NCBI GenBank assembly: GCA_028281005.1
Contig: JANQKS010000070.1
Location: forward strand, 1 to 50,079
Reading direction: 5' to 3'
DNA from: Pseudomonadales bacterium
Lineage (GTDB): Bacteria; Pseudomonadota; Gammaproteobacteria; Pseudomonadales; Azotimanducaceae
DNA: 50,079 nt
In this document: in pieces, positions 1-6,590 of the stretch
Layout of the letters: the number at the start of each line of letters is the position of its first letter
Position numbering within the stretch: the stretch's first letter is position 1
Program-made: the position numbers and the translations under genes
Notes under the pieces: generated by a model
Told to the model about the DNA's origin: nothing
What the model saw: the letters and a program-made list of their open reading frames with translations, nothing else
Database searches by the model: none

Positions 1-1
1 T

Positions 2-1216
2 ACCTACACGCTGCCGGGCAGTGCCATCGTCACTTACACTTACGATGCGGTGGGTAATCGTACGAGTGAGACTCAATCTGGTGTGACGCAAACGCACTCG
101 TACGGTACGACAGACAATCGACTGATCAATCAAGCCGGTGCTGTAGTCGGCCACGATGGCGCAGGCAATATCATCAGTGACCAGTCTGGCGTCAGGACGT
201 TTACTTACAATCATCACAATCGCTTGACCAGTGTTGTGGATAATTCAGTGACAGCCGGCACCTATACCTATAACGGCCTGGGACAGCGGGTGCGGAAAGT
301 TGCTGGTAGCAGTGATACGGACTACGTATACGATCTGAGTGGACAGCTTATTGGTGAGTATGCCAATGGGACACTGATCAGAGAATACATCTACCTGGAT
401 GGTGTGCCCCTTGCGCAAGTAGATGCCAGTCAATTAATTTACTTACATGCGGATCATCTCGGCACGCCGAGAGTGGGTACCGATACTAACGCAACGATTG
501 TATGGCGGTGGGACAGTGATCCGTTTGGAGAAGCTGCACCAGACGAAGACCCAGATGGAGACATGAACAATGTCACAGTTAACCTACGGTTCCCTGGGCA
601 GTATGTGGATATGGAAAGTGGGCATTACTACAACTACTTCAGAACGTACGATCCGAGCATAGGCAGATATACACAGAGTGATCCGATTGGATTGGAGGGC
701 GGACTTAATACCTACGCCTACGTTGGGGGGAACCCGCTTCGCTTTGTCGATCCTTATGGTCTATGTATTTTGGGTGGATCGCTGGTTAGTTGTGTCGAGC
801 CATATAGGGATCGTGCTCGGCAATCCGGAGCGTCCGCGGGGGCGGCTGCGGGAGCCGTTGCGGGAGGCGTCTTAGCTGGTGGATTGTGTTCGCCATCAGG
901 ACCTGGTGCATTGGTTTGCACGGCTGGCGGGGTTGTAGGCGGTGGCCTAGCGGGCGCGGCGGTAGGGGATGCGCTTGGTAATTTAACAGGTACTGTTGGT
1001 GGCGCGATTGCTTGTAGTATCGGTGGGGAGGATCAAGCCGAAAAAGAAGCTCGGTGCGATCATCAATACTACGAAGTCGACATCCCGGTGTGTAGGGCCA
1101 TAGCAAGAACTCGAGGAAGCCAAGCCGCGGAACGATGTTATGCAACAGCCGCTGCTAGATATGCCGCATGCCTGAACGATGACCCGATTCCTGATTTGGA
1201 TACTTACAACAATTAG
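2..1216 (+). CDS. Rhs-family polymorphic toxin, C-terminal part (5' end outside window)
   Basis: The reading frame is open from base 2, and the YTYD-type Rhs repeat before the GTG at 50 shows that the gene starts upstream of the window. It holds the last YD repeats and the full RHS-associated core: YDLSGQLIGEY, HADHLGTPR, WRWDSDPFG, the RYTQSDPIGL motif and the boundary motif DPYGL near residue 238 (counted from base 50). In this family the core forms a shell holding the variable C-terminal toxin, usually delivered by T6SS or a similar route. The tail here (about 150 residues) has a Gly/Ala-rich, probably membrane-active stretch and then a Cys-containing end (CDHQYY, CRAIAR, CYATAAARYAACL) of a type common in Rhs tails. 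No enzymatic motif is recognised. A small gene two bases downstream is the likely immunity partner. Confidence 0.85.
   Translation, partial: TYTLPGSAIVTYTYDAVGNRTSETQSGVTQTHSYGTTDNRLINQAGAVVGHDGAGNIISDQSGVRTFTYNHHNRLTSVVDNSVTAGTYTYNGLGQRVRKVAGSSDTDYVYDLSGQLIGEYANGTLIREYIYLDGVPLAQVDASQLIYLHADHLGTPRVGTDTNATIVWRWDSDPFGEAAPDEDPDGDMNNVTVNLRFPGQYVDMESGHYYNYFRTYDPSIGRYTQSDPIGLEGGLNTYAYVGGNPLRFVDPYGLCILGGSLVSCVEPYRDRARQSGASAGAAAGAVAGGVLAGGLCSPSGPGALVCTAGGVVGGGLAGAAVGDALGNLTGTVGGAIACSIGGEDQAEKEARCDHQYYEVDIPVCRAIARTRGSQAAERCYATAAARYAACLNDDPIPDLDTYNN
246..764 (+). repeat. Rhs core direct repeat, copy 1
   Basis: This is the block from GTYTYN to the DPYGL boundary. It recurs at 1835-2353 at a constant offset of 1589 bases with only scattered substitutions and no length change that I can see. 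Such shared cores allow recombination to swap toxin tips. Confidence 0.85.
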
Positions 1217-1218
1217 CT

Positions 1219-1500
1219 ATGGAAGTTTGGGTTGAAATAGCAGGCTTTGTTCGTGATAAAGAAGATTTGACGCCATTTTCACTAATAGTTGAAATGCCTG
1301 TTAAAACGAAGGGGTACGAGGAGTTCTCCTGCACGGTTCGAGCGCCAGCCTTACTGGAGAACGAGAAGCAAATATTTGGTGCTACTGAGGAACAAGCGCA
1401 GGAGTTGGCTGCCGAGTTTGTTCGTTCTCTGCTAAAGCGTATTGAATTGGTTGACAAAGATGGCAATCTACTCCCGCTGGTTATTCCACGGATTGCTTGA
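1219..1500 (+). CDS. Putative immunity protein for the first Rhs tip
   Basis: This 93-residue soluble acidic protein starts two bases after the rhs stop, in the usual position of an Rhs immunity gene. It begins MEVWVEIAG and has an alpha/beta pattern, with a helix rich in Ala/Glu around residues 55-70 (ATEEQAQELAAEFVRSLLKR). It resembles small uncharacterised proteins of the DUF6968 kind, but that assignment is from memory and weak. There is no signal peptide, so it would act in the cytoplasm. The immunity role rests on position, not on any recognised motif. Confidence 0.55.
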   Translation: MEVWVEIAGFVRDKEDLTPFSLIVEMPVKTKGYEEFSCTVRAPALLENEKQIFGATEEQAQELAAEFVRSLLKRIELVDKDGNLLPLVIPRIA

Positions 1501-1553
1501 AGTGCGCTGATACGAATTTGGTATCCCCATGACATTGTGCCAAACGCTTGCGT

Positions 1554-1700
1554 TTACCCGCGACCATCTACGTCTTCATGGATCTGTTGAAGGCTCGATG
1601 TAACAAGTAAGGGCACACACACGTCGTAGTCATTCAGCAAGATGCTGGATTCGTTGCTGACCATATCGATCAGCTTGCCATCGAACCCCCACTTTGTCAT
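1554..1700 (-). other. Unrecognised 48-codon open frame in the spacer between Rhs cassettes
   Basis: The 334-base spacer between the first immunity gene and the second Rhs core has no forward gene. On the minus strand a frame beginning MTKWGFDGKLIDMV reads like real protein, and the frame stays open for about a dozen codons upstream of this ATG. It may be the leftover of a displaced immunity gene or of a mobile element. No family is recognised and expression is doubtful. Confidence 0.2.
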
Positions 1701-1764
1701 GGCGGGTTTTACAATCTGTGTGGCTGTGGAGGCGATATGCGCGAGCTAGCGCCGCTTAGAGGTT

Positions 1765-2784
1765 TTGTTGGGGGTTGCGCGGTGTCCCCCACGGAGTAAG
1801 CACTTTAAACGCCTCTATGGGGCTCCAGCTGGCTCAGTGACGGTCGGCACCTATACCTACAACGCGCTGGGGCAGCGGGTGCGGAAAGTTGCTGGTAGCA
1901 GTGATACGGACTACGTCTACGATCTGAGTGGACAGCTTATTGGTGAGTATGCCAACGGGACATTGATCAGAGAGTACATCTACATGGATGGTGTCCCCCT
2001 TGCGCAAGTAGATGCCAGTCGATTAATTTACTTACATGCGGATCATCTCGGCACGCCGAGAGTGGGTACGGATACTAACGCGACGATTGTATGGCGATGG
2101 GACAGCGATCCGTTTGGTTCAGCAGCGCCGAATGAAGATCCGGATGGAGACATGAACAATGTCACAGTCAATCTGCGATTCCCTGGGCAGTATGCAGATA
2201 TGGAAAGCGGGCATCATTACAACTACTTCAGATCCTACGACCCATCCATTGGAAGATACACCCAGTCTGATCCGATTGGGTTATCGGGTGGGTTGAACCG
2301 CTATACCTATGTTTACGACAACCCGGTTAACTTTTTTGATCCATATGGTTTAAGGGTACGGGTACGTTGTGTAAATGTCGTTGGATTTGCAAAGCACTGT
2401 TATGTGGAAGTGGAACCCGATAACGGTGACGATCGTACTTCTTGGGTATTGCACGGAGATGCAAGAGACCATCGCAGTCAAGCTGGCTGGATAGTCCAAG
2501 ACGACGGATTCGATACTGGCGGGGCGGAGGGTGAATGGAACGAATCCTGCGGCGTTGACGATTGCGTTGAAGAAGCAGTTCGGGAGTATCCAAACGGTTC
2601 TGTTTATCGATTCTTCCGAGGACCAAACAGCAATACCTTTGCTGCCTACGTAGCTGCCAAATGCGGATTAAAAAAGGCTCGAGGATGGGCACCAGGGTGG
2701 CGGGCTAATCCGCCCGCGCAACAGGAAGGGCCGCAGTATCCACCAGGTAGTCAACCCTACTCTGTGGGGCATGCGAGAAGGTGA
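1765..2784 (+). CDS. Displaced Rhs C-terminal tip 2 (orphan rhs-CT)
   Basis: The protein-like part begins about residue 24 with SVTVGTYTYNALGQ, where the frame becomes homologous to the upstream Rhs. The first 23 residues of the frame are not Rhs-like, so this is a displaced tip without its own N-terminus, probably silent unless recombined onto the full rhs. The core ends at FFDPYGL. The tail of about 145 residues is new compared with tip 1. It contains CYVEVEP, WVLHGDARDH, a C..DCV pair and the motif FRGPNSNTFAAYVAAKCGL. The PNSNTF string also occurs in NlpC/P60- or DUF3750-like peptidase-fold proteins, so a papain-like activity is a guess. The stop overlaps the start of the next gene by GTGA, which points to translational coupling. 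Confidence 0.7.
   Translation: MLGVARCPPRSKHFKRLYGAPAGSVTVGTYTYNALGQRVRKVAGSSDTDYVYDLSGQLIGEYANGTLIREYIYMDGVPLAQVDASRLIYLHADHLGTPRVGTDTNATIVWRWDSDPFGSAAPNEDPDGDMNNVTVNLRFPGQYADMESGHHYNYFRSYDPSIGRYTQSDPIGLSGGLNRYTYVYDNPVNFFDPYGLRVRVRCVNVVGFAKHCYVEVEPDNGDDRTSWVLHGDARDHRSQAGWIVQDDGFDTGGAEGEWNESCGVDDCVEEAVREYPNGSVYRFFRGPNSNTFAAYVAAKCGLKKARGWAPGWRANPPAQQEGPQYPPGSQPYSVGHARR
1835..2353 (+). repeat. Rhs core direct repeat, copy 2
   Basis: This is the second copy of the block at 246-764. The two copies are nearly identical at nucleotide level across HADHLGTPR and WRWDSDPFG, and diverge sharply right after the DPYGL boundary codons. Confidence 0.85.
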
Positions 2785-3116
2785 GAGCGTCGATGTTCTT
2801 GTTGTTACTCACGCTTCTCTATGTATCGGGTTGTTCACACTCCAGGGCTGCACCGTGGGTCGAAGAATTGAGATTGCAATTGCAGTGCGGGATGACACTG
2901 GGAGAAGTCTCCGCGAAAAGTCCTATTACGCCGGAGCACCTGAAACAAGAGGACGGCAGAGATGTCTATCTTGTTCAATCTTCAAGCTTCTCAAATAGAA
3001 CCGATCTGCTGCTCTATTTTCACGATTCGGGCTTAGAAGCTACAAGAATTGGTTTGGGCGTCCCCCTGTCTACGGAAATCGAATACGATGAGATAAAAAA
3101 TCTCTGTGGAACATAA
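2781..3116 (+). CDS. Small lipoprotein, putative immunity protein for Rhs tip 2
   Basis: This 111-residue protein has a GTG start inside the rhs-tip stop (GTGA overlap). It opens with a lipoprotein signal, MRASMFLLLLTLLYVSGC, whose lipobox is VSGC, so it should be anchored in the envelope. The mature part has two more Cys (LQCGMTLGEV near residue 36 and the C-terminal LCGT). If it is the immunity protein, its location suggests that the tip-2 toxin acts in the periplasm or at the membrane. The end overlaps the next Rhs fragment by eleven bases in another frame. It has no recognised family. Confidence 0.6.
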   Translation: MRASMFLLLLTLLYVSGCSHSRAAPWVEELRLQLQCGMTLGEVSAKSPITPEHLKQEDGRDVYLVQSSSFSNRTDLLLYFHDSGLEATRIGLGVPLSTEIEYDEIKNLCGT

Positions 3117-3561
3117 GGGAGATTACAACTACTTCAGGACTTATGACCCGAGCATAGGGAGATACACCCAAAGCGATCCGATTGGGTTAGCGGGCGGACT
3201 CAACACTTACGCATACGTTGAGTCCAACCCCGTTCTGTTTACTGACTTGTTGGGGTTGGCGTCGGATTCCTTTACAAAGGCGGTAGCAAGCACAGCGGCA
3301 AGCGGAGACACAAGGGCACTAAAGAATCTTCTGCAAGCTGCACCCAGAGCGCAAAAAGACGCGATCAAACGAGCACTTGATGAACTAAACAGTAGTGCAG
3401 ACGACTTTATCGCGCAGAATTGCGAGGGATCGGTTCGTGGGGAGTTTCCAGGCCAATTCCTGAACAAGTCGCTTGCAGAGATAAGGAAGGCGGCACGATC
3501 TGGTGATCGACTGGCTCGGAAAGCTGACAAACTACTCAAAGACGGTCGTTTTAGGAAGTAG
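3106..3561 (+). CDS. Displaced Rhs C-terminal tip 3 (short orphan rhs-CT)
   Basis: Only the last 45 or so residues of the core remain (YNYFRTYDPSIGRYTQSDP through VLFTDLLGL), joined to a tail of about 100 residues. The only possible start (GTG at 3106) lies within the preceding immunity gene, so this is an orphan tip rather than a normally expressed gene. The tail ends EFPGQFLNKSLAEI, then ARKADKLLKDGRFRK, a compact basic C-terminus of the kind seen in Rhs and CDI toxin tips with proposed nuclease activity. I cannot name the toxin class. Its boundary motif LLGL departs from the usual DPYGL. A DUF4288-like gene follows after six bases. Confidence 0.65.
   Translation: MEHKGDYNYFRTYDPSIGRYTQSDPIGLAGGLNTYAYVESNPVLFTDLLGLASDSFTKAVASTAASGDTRALKNLLQAAPRAQKDAIKRALDELNSSADDFIAQNCEGSVRGEFPGQFLNKSLAEIRKAARSGDRLARKADKLLKDGRFRK
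3124..3259 (+). repeat. Rhs core direct repeat, copy 3 (shortened)
   Basis: Only the end of the core, from YNYFRTYDPSIGRY to the boundary, is present and matches 629-764. Nothing upstream of it resembles Rhs, which marks the left recombination edge of this cassette. Confidence 0.75.
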
Positions 3562-3567
3562 GTCGAA

Positions 3568-3870
3568 ATGTTTTACTCGGTTTCAGTGTTTTTACGAAAT
3601 CAGAGATCGGACGGGCAACGTGCTACTTTTGAAGAGCAGATTTTGCTAATCGAAGCAGACTCAGAGGAACAAGCAAAGGAGAAAGCGAGTTCGCTCTGTA
3701 AGCAAGATTGCACCTCATATCGTGCTGCTGATGGGGTAGAAGTCACGACAACAATTGAGGGTATCGAACGGGCTTTCGTGATTACCGATCCTTTGCAGGA
3801 TGGATCCGAAATCTTCTCAAGATTTCTCAGCTATGATGAAGCCATCAGTATTCTACGAACAAAGCTTTGA
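3568..3870 (+). CDS. DUF4288-like protein, putative immunity protein for Rhs tip 3
   Basis: This 100-residue cytoplasmic protein starts six bases after tip 3. It begins MFYSVSVFLRNQ, has the EEQILLIEADSEEQAKEKA helix region around residues 25-42, and ends with SEIFSRFLSYDEAISIL. That layout (YSV strand, EE..LIEA, SE.FSRFL) is what I recall for DUF4288, a family often found beside polymorphic toxins. The immunity role is inferred from that and from position. The cassette region 2780-3870 looks more AT-rich than the catabolic genes beyond it, as is common for exchanged tips. Confidence 0.6.
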   Translation: MFYSVSVFLRNQRSDGQRATFEEQILLIEADSEEQAKEKASSLCKQDCTSYRAADGVEVTTTIEGIERAFVITDPLQDGSEIFSRFLSYDEAISILRTKL

Positions 3871-4563
3871 GTATAAGCCAAAAGTGCATCGGGGATTGTA
3901 ACAAGTATACAACGATGACATCGGGGATCTGCGAGCTTAAGTGACTAATCGTGTGCAAGGTGAATTCCAAGTCACAGCGAAATCGGAATATGAAACAAGC
4001 CTCGGTAAAGCGATTGCAACCCAAAGTAGCTGAGGTCGTCGGATTTTCTCAATCCAAACTGGTCGGATATGGGTAGGCAGAGGGTGGCTTCCAGCCGTGC
4101 ATATTCTGTGGGTTTGGAATCCGCAACTAACTGGAAGTGCTGGGGCCCGCGCTGTAACCCGCAGTTTACGTGGGTCCGCCAATCGGGTCTGGACGCTGGG
4201 GGTCAAGTGGTCGCAGCAGCGGGACTGCCCGTTAAATCCTGCCGTCCCGACCAAAAATATCTATTTAAATCAGTGGGTTAGGCACCGATGGGTGCCCGTT
4301 TGATTCCTATTCCTGGTCGACTCGTAGGATATAGGTAGGGTTTGAAGTTGTCAGAATCCTACCAGTTTGGATGCTCAGGTTGGCATCCTAGTTGTTCTGT
4401 CCCACCTAGCTCAGATCGAATCATCGGGGCATAGAAGCGTCACAACCCCATAGCTGACAGTGGAAAAACCTATGGTGTACGACGCATCTGGCTTGAGATC
4501 TGTATTTCCCCTACATCAACCACCAGTACCACGCGCTAAATTGTAACCTCACGGTCGTAATCG
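3871..4563. other. Gene-poor stretch of about 700 bases
   Basis: No frame here reads like protein on either strand. It holds the tRNA-Pro-like 3' end at 4231-4253 and a small perfect hairpin (arms 4369-4374 and 4383-4388). It separates the Rhs array from the catabolic cluster and may be decayed mobile DNA. Confidence 0.5.
4231..4253 (+). other. tRNA-Pro-like 3' end, possible attachment-site remnant
   Basis: The segment holds TTAAATCCTGCC followed by GTCCCGACCA, which matches the T-arm and acceptor 3' strand plus CCA of a proline tRNA. A matching 5' acceptor half CGGGAC lies only 18 bases before the 3' half (4220-4225), so the tRNA body is missing. A complete tRNA cannot be folded here. Confidence 0.35.
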
Positions 4564-4583
4564 GCACTGCCAGCTGGCGGTGC
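4564..4583 (-). terminator. Hairpin downstream of the FAH-family gene
   Basis: This 20-base inverted repeat has ten-base arms with one mismatch, lying 20 bases past the stop of the FAH-family gene. No U-tract follows on the minus strand, so it could be a weak terminator or an RNA-stabilising hairpin. Confidence 0.3.
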
Positions 4584-4602
4584 AGCAGGCGTATGCGCAG
4601 CA

Positions 4603-5484
4603 TCAGTTGATCACGCAATGCGCCTGCTCGGGCACTACAGTGTTTTCAATGTGTCCGAGGCTATCGATTTCAACACGCACGACGTCTCCAGCTTTCAGAA
4701 ACTGCGGCGGCTTCATGGCGCCGCCGACTCCGGACGGTGTACCCATGAACAGCACATCTCCGGGATCTAAAGTAAACGCCTGACTCAGATGCGCGATGGC
4801 ATCATAACAGTCAAAAATAAGGTGTCTGGTGTTCGAGGACTGCCGTAGCTCGCCGTTAACGTAGCTGCGAATGTCGAGCTGATGTGGATCACCCAGTTCG
4901 TCCGGAGTCACCAGCCAGGGCCCGATAGGTCCGTGGGTGTCGAAGGACTTGCCGATCTGCATGGTCTGGACGCGTAGTTGCCAGTCCCGAACACTGACGT
5001 CGTTGCCTACACAGTAACCGCCAATCACTTCATGGGCTCGCTCCCGGGGCACGTGTTTGCAGCGTCTGCCAATGATCACACACAGCTCGGCTTCGTAGTC
5101 GAGATAGGTGGATACTTTTGGGAGCACAATATCGGCATAGGGACCATTCACACAGTTGTGCTGCTTGTTAAACCAGAGCTGGTGCTCTGGCCGCTGCATG
5201 CCGCTTTCTTCGACGTGATCAGCGTAGTTGAGCCCGATGGCGAGCATCTTTCCGGGTCGAGGGATTGGCGGTAATAACGTCACAGCGTCTAGGGGTATGG
5301 CATTTATAGCTGCTGCACCAATCTGCGTCGCCTGGGCAAGCGCCGGCCCCCCAGCATGGAGCAGTGCGGCCAGGTTTGCCGGTAACTGCGTGTCCCCATT
5401 GATAGGGACGATGCCATCGTCGCGGACCACGCCGATTGTTGGTTGTCCTTGGCCGGGCTGTTCGAGATAGGTTGCGAGCTTCAC
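4603..5484 (-). CDS. Fumarylacetoacetate hydrolase (FAH) family protein
   Basis: This 293-residue protein has the FAH/2-hydroxyhepta-2,4-diene-1,7-dioate isomerase C-terminal fold. The metal-binding acidic residues are in LDYEAELCVIIGRR (E131, E133) and GNDVSVRDWQ (D162). The substrate loop KSFDTHGPIGPW and the late motif MGTPSGVGGAM are also present. Members hydrolyse or isomerise C-C bonds in ring-fission products of aromatic catabolism. It is last in the minus-strand cluster, 58 bases behind an extradiol dioxygenase, so it probably acts on the product of that enzyme. Length is normal for single-domain FAH proteins. The substrate cannot be told from sequence. Confidence 0.88.
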   Translation of the reverse strand: MKLATYLEQPGQGQPTIGVVRDDGIVPINGDTQLPANLAALLHAGGPALAQATQIGAAAINAIPLDAVTLLPPIPRPGKMLAIGLNYADHVEESGMQRPEHQLWFNKQHNCVNGPYADIVLPKVSTYLDYEAELCVIIGRRCKHVPRERAHEVIGGYCVGNDVSVRDWQLRVQTMQIGKSFDTHGPIGPWLVTPDELGDPHQLDIRSYVNGELRQSSNTRHLIFDCYDAIAHLSQAFTLDPGDVLFMGTPSGVGGAMKPPQFLKAGDVVRVEIDSLGHIENTVVPEQAHCVIN

Positions 5485-5542
5485 GGGTCATCCTCCGTTC
5501 GTTAGTTAAGCAACGCATGCGGGTACTGTTGTGCCTGCACCC

Positions 5543-6451
5543 TTATGGTTGGCCTTGCGGGCCCCAGTGCACACCCAGCAATTGTTCCAGCGGTGCCTTG
5601 TGCGAGCCGAACTGGGCATTCACCAAGTCGCCATCGGTAAAATGTTCCAGGGTAAACCCAGCAGGGTCCTTCCAGTAATCGAACACCTGACTGCCCAGCA
5701 GATGTTTGCCCACGCCCCAGCGGTGTTCGTAGCCTTGTTGCTGCAGGCGGTCGTGGCCGATCATCAGCGTGTCCCAGTCGGCAACCTCGAAGGCTGCGTG
5801 GTTGAATTCCGGTGTGCCGGTGCCGACCAGAAACAGTGTGTGATGATCCACGTACTTAGCGCCGCGATCACAGCGCAAAAACGCACCCAAGGCATTGTCT
5901 TCGCTGCCAACAAAAACTTCATCGCTGGTGATCAGACCCAAGCGCGATTTGTACCAGTTTTCGCTGACCCGGAAGTCCGCAACGTTCAAAACGCAGTGCC
6001 CGAGGCGTTTCACCAGCTGCGGCTGTTGTGTCAATTCCACCCGGGTGCCCAGGCGACCACGCACACCGCCCATATTAAAGGGGGAGCGACTCGGTTCCGG
6101 CAAGGGCTCAAGGGGCGCAAGTCCCCACTGCAGCCGAACGGCGCGCCCGTCCGGGTCCGTCATCTCCAGGTGCCAGCCGCCGCCGGGCTCAATGCTCTCG
6201 ACGATGTCGAGGCCGTCAATGGCTGCGACGCGTTCCAGAGCGCCGCGATCCGGCGCGTGAAAGTCCAGTCCGAGAAATGCCGGATCACCTTCTTCAGCCA
6301 GGTAACACCAGCCAGCGGTATCCGTGCCGCGGGCGTAGAGGTGTTGGTTGTGCTGTTCCACCAGCAGCCCGAAGTCCGTAAGAAACTGTCGCTGCTTTGC
6401 CAGGTCGGGTACGGCGAAGCGAACACAGGCGAGGTCGATGGCATTAGTCAT
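5543..6451 (-). CDS. Extradiol ring-cleavage dioxygenase, two-domain VOC type
   Basis: This 302-residue protein consists of two glyoxalase/VOC domains, as in 2,3-dihydroxybiphenyl 1,2-dioxygenase and catechol 2,3-dioxygenase. The Fe(II) triad is visible in the second domain: H152 (RLGHCVLNV), H218 (EFNHAAFEV) and E269 (FTLEHFTDGD). The supporting residues H203/H204 and Y259 (FDYWKDP) are also present, so it should be active. It would open a catecholic ring by meta cleavage in the cytoplasm, feeding the FAH-family enzyme encoded next. The ATG follows a GAGAG Shine-Dalgarno-like stretch. A 19-codon frame ends two bases before the start. Confidence 0.88.
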   Translation of the reverse strand: MTNAIDLACVRFAVPDLAKQRQFLTDFGLLVEQHNQHLYARGTDTAGWCYLAEEGDPAFLGLDFHAPDRGALERVAAIDGLDIVESIEPGGGWHLEMTDPDGRAVRLQWGLAPLEPLPEPSRSPFNMGGVRGRLGTRVELTQQPQLVKRLGHCVLNVADFRVSENWYKSRLGLITSDEVFVGSEDNALGAFLRCDRGAKYVDHHTLFLVGTGTPEFNHAAFEVADWDTLMIGHDRLQQQGYEHRWGVGKHLLGSQVFDYWKDPAGFTLEHFTDGDLVNAQFGSHKAPLEQLLGVHWGPQGQP

Positions 6452-6453
6452 GG

Positions 6454-6513
6454 TCAGATCTCTCGGGCGATGGCCCGGGCGATGCCCCGGACCTGTTTGC
6501 GGGTACTCGCCAT
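6454..6513 (-). other. 19-codon frame abutting the extradiol dioxygenase gene
   Basis: A short frame (begins MASTRKQVRG, ends AIAREI) stops two bases before the dioxygenase ATG. It could be a coupled leader or the tail of a deleted gene. No clear Shine-Dalgarno sequence precedes it. Confidence 0.2.
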
Positions 6514-6590
6514 CGAGAGTGATCCCGTAGTGTACCGGTTGCCGATTGCGGCGAGTCGGGATGGCGAGGTCGTTTGTGCATGCACCCAGC

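Noticed and set aside
786-1145. 119-codon Arg/Pro-rich frame opposite the first Rhs tail
   Set aside because: Its composition is that of an antisense shadow of the Gly/Ala-rich Rhs tail.
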